Positions 1 to 7,480 of a stretch of 64,000 bases of DNA are shown here, piece by piece (position 1 is the stretch's first letter; each line of letters starts with the position of its first letter). The position numbers and the translations under genes are program-made. Below the pieces are notes generated by a model. That model saw only the letters and a program-made list of their open reading frames with translations. It had not been told where the DNA came from and searched no databases. The DNA lies in NCBI RefSeq assembly GCF_900104615.1, contig NZ_LT629939.1, positions 1,625,239 through 1,689,238 on the forward strand, written 5' to 3'. The DNA is from Merdimmobilis hominis. GTDB lineage: Bacteria; Bacillota; Clostridia; Oscillospirales; Ruminococcaceae.

Positions 1-475
1 TCAGATAGGTTTCCCGGTCAAAGTCTGAGGAGGGATTGGAGAAAAGGCTGAACGCGACTTTCCGATAGTCCCCATGATCCTTGAAGATCTCGGTATCGGA
101 AAGTTTGCGCACACCGCCTTCCATCTGGGCAACAGAAAAGATGGGCTCTTTTTCCGCGCTGAAGGTCACATCCAGGGCGTAGACACGAAGCTGGTCGATT
201 TCCTGGCCGCTGTCGCGGTCCTGATAAGCGATCCTTTGCATAACTCCAATTACACGCAGGAGGCTGCCTTCCGCAATCCCTTTTTCCAGCTCTTCAGCCT
301 GCTCTTTGACAGCTGCGAAGCCGGAACGGCCGGTAATGACAAGTTCGATGTCGATCGTGTTCTCTGATTTGTATTTCCCTGAAAAAACACAGGGCAGCGT
401 TGCAGATTTTCCGCTTTTTGAGAAGACAAATCTTTCTGCTGCCGGACGAAGATCCAGGATCACATTACATGGCAT
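1..475 (-). CDS. hypothetical protein, 3'-truncated by window edge
   Basis: The open frame runs from ATG at 475 off the left edge, giving 158 visible codons (begins MPCNVILDLRPAAERFVF). An AAAGGGG site lies about 8 nt upstream. The part around residues 85-120 alternates strand-like segments and faintly resembles an OB-fold protein, but I see no diagnostic motif and assign no function. It is the first gene behind leader copy 1, so it should be controlled like the other six leader-headed operons. Its C-terminus and operon partners lie outside the window. Confidence 0.7.
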   Translation of the reverse strand, partial: MPCNVILDLRPAAERFVFSKSGKSATLPCVFSGKYKSENTIDIELVITGRSGFAAVKEQAEELEKGIAEGSLLRVIGVMQRIAYQDRDSGQEIDQLRVYALDVTFSAEKEPIFSVAQMEGGVRKLSDTEIFKDHGDYRKVAFSLFSNPSSDFDRETYL

Positions 476-525
476 TGTTGGTTCCCCTTTCTTTAGGTGC
501 CTAAACGGCTGATGGTTTATAGACG

Positions 526-685
526 AAAAAAGGCACGGTCGCGCCCAGAAGGGCGCAATCGTGCCGTTAGGTTTCACACCGGCCAGCTGTCAACAGGGAC
601 GGGAGGCCTTACTTTACTGCTTCGGTGAGCAGCGGATACTTTCATGGAATACCTGAAGTGTACTCCCGTTTTTGTATCGTGTCAA
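526..685 (-). promoter_or_regulatory. leader module copy 1: promoter, structured leader, terminator
   Basis: On the minus strand: -35 TTGACA (680-685), 17-nt spacer, -10 TACACT (657-662), then about 125 nt of leader ending in a GC-rich hairpin with a T6 tract (526-562). Two leader hairpins are visible: CUGCU/AGCAG, and a compound GGCC..CUGUC/GACAG..GGCC stem. In this copy the second stem has a C-A mismatch. It lies upstream of the gene at 1-475. The same module occurs six more times in the window. Confidence 0.85.
574..645 (-). CDS. putative leader peptide, copy 1 (23 aa)
   Basis: ATG lies just downstream of the promoter and UGA lies 7 nt before the terminator stem. The peptide starts MKVSAAHRSSKV and ends SWPV. 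Relative to the majority sequence, one proline codon differs synonymously (CCC for CCT) and codon 17 reads Pro instead of His. Only a weak AGG lies upstream of the ATG and the 5' UTR would be very short, so translation is inferred from the conservation pattern. Confidence 0.5.
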   Translation of the reverse strand: MKVSAAHRSSKVRPPVPVDSWPV

Positions 686-695
686 GGGCCGGCAC

Positions 696-723
696 TTGAT
701 TTCTACTGCCAATATGGTATGAT
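696..723 (+). promoter_or_regulatory. putative promoter for the sigma/anti-sigma operon
   Basis: TTGATT (696-701), 16-nt spacer, TATGAT (718-723), pointing right and divergent from leader copy 1. It would give a roughly 240-nt leader before the sigma gene. I see no gene in 724-960; one short frame overlapping leader copy 1 looks spurious. Confidence 0.5.
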
Positions 724-972
724 GATAGAGAAGGAAAGCATTGTCTTTTCCTTATTCTCCCGCCGGTCGGACTGCCGTTGTTACCATCCATCTTTCCCGT
801 ACATTCCTGTATTGACCAGCATCAAAAAAGTCCGGCCATGTCTATCCGGTGCCGCCTGTTCCGCCTCGAAAAGTTAGGAAGGAATGGGTGGCTTTTTATT
901 TTTTCTGAGGATCAGTAAATTTGTGTTGCAAATGCGGTGATTCCTCGTCTTTTATTATGAGAGGTGATACAT

Positions 973-1563
973 TTGATTTTCCTTATGCTGCAGGCAATCG
1001 AAGACGAATCTGACCGCAACCGGCTGTCCGCCTTCTATTTGCAGTATTATGGCCTGCTGAAAGCCAAAGCAGAATTTGTTTTGAAGCAATTCCATATTGG
1101 GGGTTCTTCCAATTTGGCTGAAGATATGGTTCAGGATGCGATGGCCAAAATGATCCAGAATATTGATACGATTTCAAAATTAAGCGATCCTCAGCTGGTA
1201 GCTTACGGTGTCAAAACGGTACAATCCTGCGCCACTGACTACTGCCGGAAAATGATTTCACAGCAAAAAGCCATTGAAGATAAAGGGATTTTAGAAGGAG
1301 CTGATGAGGATAAAGTATGGGAAGACTATACCGGTCTTTTTACCGAAGAAGATCCCATGCTTTTTCTTGGAGGGGTTCTGGCGGCCCTTCCCCAAAAAAG
1401 TCGTGATGTCCTCCTCTACAAACATTATTTTGACTATAGCGACAAAAAAATCGCGGAGCTTTTAGGGATACAAGAAAATTCAGTACGGATGGCACTGTCA
1501 AGAGCAAGAAAAAAGGTACGAAAAACTTGGGCTGCAATCAAAAAGGAAAAAGGAGAAGGATGA
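973..1563 (+). CDS. RNA polymerase sigma factor (sigma-70 family, ECF-like)
   Basis: The protein is 196 aa, the size of a two-domain sigma factor. The N-terminal half (AIEDESDRNRLSAFYLQYYG, then AEDMVQDAM) matches region 2. The C-terminal half (LPQKSRDVLLYKHYFDYS, then IAELLGI and VRMALSRARKK) is a region 4 helix-turn-helix. I chose TTG 973 because GAGGTG lies 6 nt upstream and homologous proteins start this way; GTG 964 would overlap that site. The stop is 3 nt before the next gene, a membrane anti-sigma-like protein, so the two look like a regulator/anti-regulator pair. The target promoters are unknown. Confidence 0.85.
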   Translation: MIFLMLQAIEDESDRNRLSAFYLQYYGLLKAKAEFVLKQFHIGGSSNLAEDMVQDAMAKMIQNIDTISKLSDPQLVAYGVKTVQSCATDYCRKMISQQKAIEDKGILEGADEDKVWEDYTGLFTEEDPMLFLGGVLAALPQKSRDVLLYKHYFDYSDKKIAELLGIQENSVRMALSRARKKVRKTWAAIKKEKGEG

Positions 1564-1566
1564 CAG

Positions 1567-2319
1567 ATGATTTATAATAATGAGCAGCAGCTTTTAAAGG
1601 TAGAAGACGAACTATTTAATTTGGCACTATTGGGACTTTTGGAGATTGAAGGGCGTAAACTGATCGAGGAAAAAGAGCAGATGGTCCAAAGGGGAGAATA
1701 CGCTTCCCCGCCTGCGGATCAGCTGCGCCGCATTGAAAAAATGATCCGGCAGGGCGAAAGAAAAAAAGTGTTCCAATCATCTATTCGAAAAATTTCCCCT
1801 GTTATTTCAAAGGTCGCTGTGTGGTTTATGGTGTTTATCATGGGAACCGGCACCGTGGTCTTTGCCTCAGCTGATATACGCGAAGCGCTCTATCGGCTGA
1901 TTGTTGAACAACACGAAAGATATTCGCAAATTGAACTGCAGCAGGGAGAAGAAAATAATGCTGAATATATCTCCAATGCCGCTTCTTATGTTCCGTCCTA
2001 TGTGCCGGACCAAATGGAATTAGATCAGATTGAAAAATTGCGGTACAGTGTCAACGCATCCTATATTGGAAAGGACAATGAGGAACTGTACCTGACCTTC
2101 CGGCAGATCGATCCTACCGGCAGCGCGGAAATCCGCGTGGACACCGAGGATGCGAATCGGATTGAAAGCGTTGCGATAGGAAGCAGCGAAGGGCTCCTGG
2201 TTGAAAAAGACGGATCTATTCAGATCGTCTGGAACGCAGATGGGACTGTTTTGACGGTGATCTCCAATCTCAACGAGGAAGAGGTGCTCCGTTTTGCACA
2301 GGGGATTCAAACTCCATAG
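1567..2319 (+). CDS. membrane protein with DUF4367-like C-terminus, probable anti-sigma factor
   Basis: 250 aa, translated from an AGGAGAAGG site. Residues 1-75 are a charged cytoplasmic segment, about 80-101 is one membrane helix, and the rest is extracytoplasmic. The C-terminal stretch (WNADGTVLTVISNLNEEEVL) resembles DUF4367, a domain common in clostridial anti-sigma partners. Position 4 nt after the sigma gene supports that role. What would trigger release of the sigma factor is unknown. It ends in TAG, followed directly by a terminator. Confidence 0.7.
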   Translation: MIYNNEQQLLKVEDELFNLALLGLLEIEGRKLIEEKEQMVQRGEYASPPADQLRRIEKMIRQGERKKVFQSSIRKISPVISKVAVWFMVFIMGTGTVVFASADIREALYRLIVEQHERYSQIELQQGEENNAEYISNAASYVPSYVPDQMELDQIEKLRYSVNASYIGKDNEELYLTFRQIDPTGSAEIRVDTEDANRIESVAIGSSEGLLVEKDGSIQIVWNADGTVLTVISNLNEEEVLRFAQGIQTP

Positions 2320-2332
2320 GGCCAGAATTACG

Positions 2333-2376
2333 AAAATGAGGGGATGGTGAAAACTTTTCCCTCATTTTTTATTTTA
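2333..2376 (+). terminator. intrinsic terminator after sigma/anti-sigma operon
   Basis: AAAATGAGGG pairs with CCCTCATTTT across a 16-nt loop, followed by a T-rich tract. Confidence 0.85.
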
Positions 2377-2437
2377 TCGGTTGCATTTTGCCTTGTCTCC
2401 CGTCTTATTCTATGAGAGGACTAAAGGAGGCAATCAC

Positions 2438-2830
2438 ATGAAATCAATGAAGCGCGCTCTCAGCCTGGGCCTTGCCCTGATGGTTATGACGGCAGCTACC
2501 AGCGTAGCCTACGCCAGATATGCCTACATCCGCCAATTTACCTTTGACGGGGATATTGGTGCGACATCGGTGTACGGGGAGGCCTATGTGTCGCTGGATG
2601 GACAGGACTCATCCATGACCACCATCACCTTACAACGCTCCAGCGATGGAGGCCGTACCTATAAGACCGACCGGGTGCTGACTGCCAGGCATACGACCAG
2701 CAGCTCCTACTCTGCGGTGGGCGAGGCCGATAACCTCAACCCCGCCTATGAGTACCGGCTGAAAGCTGAGGTCTTCGTCTATGACGAAGATAACAACGAA
2801 ATCGACTACGACGTAGCATATATCGACTAA
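2438..2830 (+). CDS. small secreted protein of unknown function
   Basis: 130 aa from ATG 2438 with AAAGGAGG 8 nt upstream; a start further upstream would place the signal peptide mid-protein. Residues 1-26 form a signal peptide (KR, then a hydrophobic core, ending near SVAYA). The mature part of about 100 aa has regular beta-like spacing and is Ser/Thr/Tyr-rich, like a small immunoglobulin- or jelly-roll-type domain. I do not recognise a family. It is a single-gene unit between two terminators. The signal peptide resembles that of the protein at 7481 (MVMTAATSVAYA versus MTSATTSVAFA). Confidence 0.75.
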   Translation: MKSMKRALSLGLALMVMTAATSVAYARYAYIRQFTFDGDIGATSVYGEAYVSLDGQDSSMTTITLQRSSDGGRTYKTDRVLTARHTTSSSYSAVGEADNLNPAYEYRLKAEVFVYDEDNNEIDYDVAYID

Positions 2831-2858
2831 ACCCAAGTGTTCCTCTCACAATTTCATA

Positions 2859-2911
2859 AAAACTCAGGGTGTGCAGCGCAAAACGACGCTTGCCATACCC
2901 TGAGTTTTTTA
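2859..2911 (+). terminator. intrinsic terminator
   Basis: A long stem (ACTCAGGGT pairing with ACCCTGAGT) is followed by T6. Confidence 0.85.
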
Positions 2912-2995
2912 TCCACTGAAAGGGGGCGATCCCGATGATGTAACCTATCTTCGCCGGAAAATCCACACGAAAAGCAACAATGGGAGGTTGAGAGA

Positions 2996-3697
2996 TTGAT
3001 TGCTTTTTCCAGAACCGATATGGAACTGCTCGCTGACAGCATTATCACTGATTATCGTGGGAGTGTGTTGACTCCATTCAGCCCGGTTGACGTTGACCGC
3101 TTGGCTTCTGAATATCTGGGCTTGGATGTTTCCTACATGGATTTTCCCCAGGATTCCGAAATCCTGGGCGTGACCGCCTATTCACAGTGCTGCCTGCACT
3201 TAAAAGGCCAGGATATTCAACTTAATTCCAATACTGTCCTCCTGGCCAAATCCCTGAAGCCCGGGGAACGGGGCGCCAATGAAGGCCGCCGGCGCTTTAC
3301 TCTGGCTCACGAGTGCGCTCATCAGATCCTCTACCGGTATGAATCGGCTGTGGCACGGGAAGAAATCTGCCGGCCTTATTCCTGCCGGCGGGCGTTCTCT
3401 TTGCGGGAGCTGAAAACCCATGAAGATTGGAATGAGTGGCAGGCAGATGCCCTTGGTGCCGCGCTGCTGATGCCGGAAGAGCTTGTGAGGCGCGTGGTAT
3501 ACCTTTTTACCCCTGATAATAAGCTGACGCGCTATGGGGACTGGTTCCCGCCGGAGGAGTACCGGCGTCTGGACAATATGAGCCGCTTCCTTGGCGTGTC
3601 GCACGCTGCTTTGCTGATCCGCCTCAAACAGCTGGGACTTCTGGAGCAGAAGAGATCCGGTGATTATCGAAATCCTTTGGATGTGGTGGCTGCATGA
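2996..3697 (+). CDS. ImmA/IrrE family metallo-endopeptidase
   Basis: 233 aa. The zinc motif HECAH is at residues 105-109 and a downstream acidic ligand candidate lies in EWQADALGAALLMP (about 147). This order is typical of ImmA/IrrE proteases, which cleave repressors of mobile elements (known for ICEBs1 ImmA and Deinococcus IrrE). The start is TTG 2996 with GGGAGG 8 nt upstream. No Cro/cI-type repressor, the usual partner, lies beside it. The gene overlaps the next one by 4 nt (ATGA), so they are translationally coupled. The substrate is unknown. Confidence 0.85.
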   Translation: MIAFSRTDMELLADSIITDYRGSVLTPFSPVDVDRLASEYLGLDVSYMDFPQDSEILGVTAYSQCCLHLKGQDIQLNSNTVLLAKSLKPGERGANEGRRRFTLAHECAHQILYRYESAVAREEICRPYSCRRAFSLRELKTHEDWNEWQADALGAALLMPEELVRRVVYLFTPDNKLTRYGDWFPPEEYRRLDNMSRFLGVSHAALLIRLKQLGLLEQKRSGDYRNPLDVVAA

Positions 3698-3924
3698 AGA
3701 AAAGACAATTTGTACCGCCAACGCCTCAGATGTTGGCGAAGATCAGAAAAGCCGAGCTGGATGTGGTCGGGCATAATCAGAGAAACATTATGTGCCCGTA
3801 CTGCCGGCGCCGCGCTATCATCGTATTTGACGATGCCAGCGGTCACATCCAGACCCGCTGTAAGCACTGCGGGAAAGAGGTCATCATTGACCTGGTGAAT
3901 ATGAGAAGAACCCGACGGTTCTGA
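3694..3924 (+). CDS. small zinc-ribbon protein
   Basis: 76 aa with two Cys pairs (CPYC near residue 34 and CKHC near 57), consistent with one zinc ribbon, and basic at both ends. Its start codon overlaps the stop of the ImmA-like protease, suggesting joint function, possibly as a DNA-binding or adaptor partner of the protease. That role is inferred from position only. Confidence 0.7.
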   Translation: MKKRQFVPPTPQMLAKIRKAELDVVGHNQRNIMCPYCRRRAIIVFDDASGHIQTRCKHCGKEVIIDLVNMRRTRRF

Positions 3925-4096
3925 TCATATACCTGCCGGTTAGGCAGGCTGAGTACGAATATCCACACAAACGAAAATGACGCCGTGCACGGAGCCGCCG
4001 ATGGCTGGACTTCCAAAGCCGCAACGAAAACCCTTTGCAAAAAGGGCTTTTCAACTGTGGCTTTGGATACGTCTGGGCCACCTGGCGGCTTTATTA

Positions 4097-4136
4097 GTTT
4101 TCCCTTCCCGGCTCCTCGCGGCCGGAAGGAGAAAAC
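4097..4136 (+). promoter_or_regulatory. hairpin sequestering the ribosome binding site of the 4140 gene
   Basis: In the transcript, GUUUUC-CCUUCC-(C)-GGC pairs with GCC-GGAAGG-(A)-GAAAAC: 15 base pairs with two single-base bulges around an 8-nt loop. The only good Shine-Dalgarno sequence for the next gene, AAGGAG at 4126-4131, lies in the 3' arm and the start codon follows 4 nt after the stem. A second hairpin, CCCTTT-GCAA-AAAGGG, sits further upstream near 4030. No gene is seen in 3925-4139. Confidence 0.65.
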
Positions 4137-4139
4137 ATC

Positions 4140-4574
4140 ATGGCACGACACAAGAAAATCCGCGACAAGTATTTCATCAATCTGAACGGCCAGAAAATTG
4201 AGGTCACGAGGGAGGTCTATGAAGCCTGGTACGGCGGGGAGCGGAAGGAACGCTACCTGGAGGAGCGCGAGCGTGATTTCGGGGTTTATCCTGCCAGCAG
4301 TCTCACCGATGCCGACGGAGAACTCGATCCCCTGGACGCTGCCCAGTCCTCAGCAAATACGGAAGAAGAAGTGGAGCAGAAGGAAGAGTATGCGGAACTC
4401 TACAAAGCCCTTCATACTTTGCCGGAAAAGGAGCGCACAGTGCTCCATCAGCTCTTTTTCCAGGGACTTACCATTGCGCGGATAGCCGAGCTGGAAGGCC
4501 TCGATGAGAGCAGCATCCGCTGGAGAAGGGACAGCGCCATCAAGAAGCTGAAAAAATATTTTGAGAAAATCTGA
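4140..4574 (+). CDS. sigma-70 region 4-like regulator
   Basis: 144 aa. The N-terminal 60 residues are charged. Residues about 80-140 (LHTLPEKERTVLHQLFFQGL, then IAELEGLDESSIRWRRDSAI) form a region 4 helix-turn-helix. No region 2 is present, so it resembles the small sigma-like proteins of conjugative transposons (for example Tn916 Orf7) more than a full sigma factor. It may activate transcription or act with a partner. Translation is probably regulated by the hairpin over its ribosome binding site. Confidence 0.75.
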   Translation: MARHKKIRDKYFINLNGQKIEVTREVYEAWYGGERKERYLEERERDFGVYPASSLTDADGELDPLDAAQSSANTEEEVEQKEEYAELYKALHTLPEKERTVLHQLFFQGLTIARIAELEGLDESSIRWRRDSAIKKLKKYFEKI

Positions 4575-4733
4575 AAAACTCTCCCGGATTGGGCTGATTT
4601 TTAGGATATAAGATAGAGGGGTTTTTAACAGCTCCTCAAAGGAAGCGAAAGCCCCGGCTAGGACGGCTCGCCGCAGAGTGCCGGAAAGCAAAGGACTTTC
4701 AAAACTGAATGATTTTAAAAAGGAGAGATTACT

Positions 4734-5720
4734 ATGGCACTTGTAAATGGTGCGACTTATCGGTTTGAGAACCGTGCTGATCCTAACCGTTCTCTGAATG
4801 TGTACGGCAACAGCCCTGCTTCTCTTGCCAATGTTTGCCTGTGGACCTCGGATGACGATGACATTTGCCAGCAGTGGGTTTACATGAAGTCTGGCAGCCA
4901 TGCGTATCTCGTGTGCAAGGGCAATCAGAATCTGGCCCTGGATCTCTACACCGGTTCCGGTTCTTCGACTGTGAAGAACTACAACGCGCATGTCTATGCG
5001 CCTTCCGAGACCTCTTACATTGAGATCGAGGAGTCGGACGGCGATTACATCCAGATTAAGCTGGAGGAGTATTCCAACAAGTATCTGACTGCCAACCAGG
5101 GCAGCAACGGTACTTCCGGCGGTAAGGATGTCAATGCGGCTGGTAACGTTTACTTCTACAACGGAGGTCTGACCGACGACAGCCAGGATTGGCTGCCGGT
5201 TCGGCTGGATGGAGGTTCTGCCCCTGAACCAGGTGATGAAGGCGAAGGTAATGGCACAATCACTGTTGGCCAAAGACCTTCTACCCTTAATTACAATCGT
5301 GCTTGCTATGGGCCTAGCTTCAACCGTTTCCATGAAGATTATGCTCCGGGTAATGGGACAGCACAGTGCACCTGGCATTGTTATGGCCGAGCTTTCGAGG
5401 TGCTCGGTAAAACGATTCAGTTCTCTGGTTCCGGTGGTCTTCACGGGAAGTATTGGTATGATCGAATCACCAATGGAGAGCAGTCGAGCGTTCCCAAAGC
5501 AAATTCCATCGCAGTATGGGATGATGGAGGCAGTTATGGTCATGTTGGTTATGTAGAGAAGGTAGACAGTAATTATGTTTATGTTTCTGAGGCTAACTGG
5601 GGCCCTGATTACACCATGAATGTTCTGGATGCGACTGACGGCCAGGTAAAGCGATTCCCGAGAGATGATATGGATCGTGGTAGTTACGCTTTCGTAGGCT
5701 ATGTCCACCTTGACATTTAA
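4734..5720 (+). CDS. endolysin-like protein: ricin-type lectin plus CHAP amidase
   Basis: 328 aa with no signal peptide. Residues 1-160 have beta-trefoil features (YRFENRADPNRSLNVYG, repeated QQW/QDW) typical of ricin-type carbohydrate-binding domains. After an acidic linker, residues 180-328 match a CHAP domain with C212, H270 (YGHVGYVEKV) and N288 (SEANW) as probable catalytic residues. CHAP enzymes cleave peptidoglycan peptide bonds. With no export signal it probably depends on the holin encoded at 6623, as phage endolysins do. In a conjugative element it could open the wall for transfer or be a prophage remnant. Confidence 0.8.
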   Translation: MALVNGATYRFENRADPNRSLNVYGNSPASLANVCLWTSDDDDICQQWVYMKSGSHAYLVCKGNQNLALDLYTGSGSSTVKNYNAHVYAPSETSYIEIEESDGDYIQIKLEEYSNKYLTANQGSNGTSGGKDVNAAGNVYFYNGGLTDDSQDWLPVRLDGGSAPEPGDEGEGNGTITVGQRPSTLNYNRACYGPSFNRFHEDYAPGNGTAQCTWHCYGRAFEVLGKTIQFSGSGGLHGKYWYDRITNGEQSSVPKANSIAVWDDGGSYGHVGYVEKVDSNYVYVSEANWGPDYTMNVLDATDGQVKRFPRDDMDRGSYAFVGYVHLDI

Positions 5721-5725
5721 AGCAG

Positions 5726-5764
5726 AAAAAATCCTGGGAGGCTTTCCCTCCCAGGATTTTTTTA
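5726..5764. terminator. bidirectional terminator between convergent genes
   Basis: AAAAAATCCTGGGAGG and its complement enclose a short loop, with A and T tracts on both sides. It separates the endolysin gene (plus) from the lipoprotein gene (minus). Confidence 0.9.
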
Positions 5765-6574
5765 TAAAACAGAGCAAGAAAGAAAACGCCAGCCATATTC
5801 TTCAGAGTATTCTAAAGTCACTGTTGAAGATGTTGCAGGATCATTTTCCGAAGAAGCAGCAGTACGAGTTTCACATGACAATATTGCAATGCCATTTTTA
5901 ATATTACAGTCTATAATGGTTGTCGTTGAGCTGATGCCACCTCCACCCATAGGTGCCCAATATCCGTCAATTTCCGGATCATAATTTTCAATCATATCGT
6001 GAAGATTATCTGATGGAATTTTAAAATACTCCTGTAAGGCTTGATCCATTATCCGTGCCGGTGTAAAAGGATAATCATAAAAATTTTGATTTTGAAGGGT
6101 TCTTACAGCATATTGATATGTGCTTTCCAAATTATCTCCTAGTATATAGCATCCAGCCGTATAAAGATAGTATCCATCTTCATCCGAATTAGAATCATCG
6201 AAATTAGAGGCAAAAATGTTAGAAGGTGCTATTTTGTTTATTTTTTCGGTGAATAATGCCATCAATTCTGGGGTGATATCCTGATTTAAAACTGCATCAG
6301 TCGAGTCCGACTCGGTGGAATCTGAAGAACTATAAGTATTGGGATCTTCTTGATTATTTATCACAACAGAACTGCTATTACTTTCAGATGAATTTGATGC
6401 CTCGACTTCCGATGATGGTGAACTACTCTCCGGCTCATCTTCTGGAGCAGAAGATGAGGGCATCTCAATTACAGATGATGGCCGATTCTCTTCCGCAGGA
6501 GATTCCATGCGGATTGTACAGCCTGTTGTGAGCATGATTACAGTGAACACTGCCGCCCAGATCCTTTTTTTCAT
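5762..6574 (-). CDS. lipoprotein of unknown function
   Basis: 270 aa. The N-terminus has a lipoprotein signal with lipobox LTTGC (Cys about 19), followed by a Ser/Glu-rich tether to about residue 105 and a folded C-terminal domain. That domain resembles the one in the lipoprotein at 35494: both have an amphipathic ALQEYF/AVKTYF helix and end in RFLSC/RFVSC, so they are probably paralogues. It lies convergent with the endolysin and divergent from the holin. Base composition is more AT-rich than its neighbours. Confidence 0.75.
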   Translation of the reverse strand: MKKRIWAAVFTVIMLTTGCTIRMESPAEENRPSSVIEMPSSSAPEDEPESSSPSSEVEASNSSESNSSSVVINNQEDPNTYSSSDSTESDSTDAVLNQDITPELMALFTEKINKIAPSNIFASNFDDSNSDEDGYYLYTAGCYILGDNLESTYQYAVRTLQNQNFYDYPFTPARIMDQALQEYFKIPSDNLHDMIENYDPEIDGYWAPMGGGGISSTTTIIDCNIKNGIAILSCETRTAASSENDPATSSTVTLEYSEEYGWRFLSCSVL

Positions 6575-6622
6575 TAAAATCTCTCCTTTTTAATTTTTCC
6601 AGATTGTGAGGTGATATGAATA

Positions 6623-7060
6623 ATGGACGAAAAAGTGAAGATTGCCCTTTCTGGCTTCTGTGGCGCACTGGCTGCGTTGGCAGAGAATTATGGCTTGATC
6701 CTGACGCTCTGCTGTACCTTCATTCTTATTGACCTGGCTACCGGCCTTGCCAAAGCGAAGATCCAGGGCAAAATCAATAGCGACACCGGCTACAAGGGCT
6801 TCTGGCGCAAGGCAGCCATGCTGGCGGCCTTGGTATTCGGCATCTGTCTGGATGTGCTCTTTGACTATGTAGCCGGACTCGGTGTTGTTTCAATTACCGT
6901 ATCTTCGCCGGTGGGGCGCATTCTGGCACTCTACATAGCGATCAACGAGTGCATTTCGATCTGTGAGAACCTGATCGCCTGCGGCGTGAAGATGCCGAAG
7001 TTTCTTTCGGCCGCTCTGGCCGCCGCGAAGGACGGCCTGGATCAAGATCAGAAAGAATAA
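6623..7060 (+). CDS. phage-type holin (toxin secretion/phage lysis family)
   Basis: 145 aa with about three hydrophobic segments (roughly 22-45, 62-85 and 92-118), a conserved-looking DTGYKGFWRKA loop and a charged tail, as in the Cph1/holin-4 family. It should form membrane lesions that release the CHAP endolysin at 4734. The start is ATG 6623 behind GAGGTGAT. An intrinsic terminator follows the stop codon directly. Confidence 0.85.
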   Translation: MDEKVKIALSGFCGALAALAENYGLILTLCCTFILIDLATGLAKAKIQGKINSDTGYKGFWRKAAMLAALVFGICLDVLFDYVAGLGVVSITVSSPVGRILALYIAINECISICENLIACGVKMPKFLSAALAAAKDGLDQDQKE

Positions 7061-7097
7061 CAAAAACGACCTGTATGAAATGGGCCGTTTTTGTTTT
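7061..7097 (+). terminator. intrinsic terminator after holin
   Basis: CAAAAACG..CC pairs with GG..CGTTTTTG, followed by a T-rich run. Confidence 0.8.
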
Positions 7098-7480
7098 AAG
7101 GGATCGACATGCTGACCACCACCTTCGTACAGCAGAATTTCGCCATAATCTCTTTCACATATAAAGACGGGAAATGGGGCAAAGTGCAACATGGTACAGG
7201 AGATAATTTTAATGTTTTTACTTTTAAGTTAAAAATAAATGGACGAATATGTTAAATATGTACAGTGAAGTTTGGCTCTTTTTTTGTGTACCGCTGTAAG
7301 CGGTTTTTTGTTACAATGAATATAGAAGGATAATCTTCTCTGCAAGCCCCGTTTTGAAAAGGCTATCCTTCAAAATGCTTTAATGGAAAGCGGCATATAG
7401 AGTTTGCTGGAAGAATGCTCTTCCGGCAAGATAGAAAGTCTTTCCAGATTCACTTGAATGATCCATAAGGAGGAAGATTC
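7098..7480 (+). other. intergenic region upstream of the secreted protein
   Basis: No convincing gene. A small ACCGCT/AGCGGT hairpin with T6 lies at 7290-7308. A candidate promoter, TTGTTA-17-TAATCT, starts at about 7308 and would leave a roughly 140-nt leader. A reading frame on the minus strand from 7192 is open for about 30 codons but runs into the holin terminator and lacks a ribosome binding site. Confidence 0.5.

Noticed and set aside
644..877. 77-aa plus-strand reading frame starting inside leader copy 1
   Set aside because: It begins within the minus-strand leader, has no ribosome binding site and its composition is not protein-like. Similar plus-strand frames appear at other leader copies.
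964..1563. GTG 964 as start of the sigma factor
   Set aside because: It would lie inside the GAGGTG ribosome binding site used by TTG 973.
6890..7192. 100-aa minus-strand frame at the holin 3' end
   Set aside because: Lies mostly antisense to the holin and through its terminator, without a ribosome binding site. The first 30 codons look protein-like, so a decayed gene cannot be excluded.
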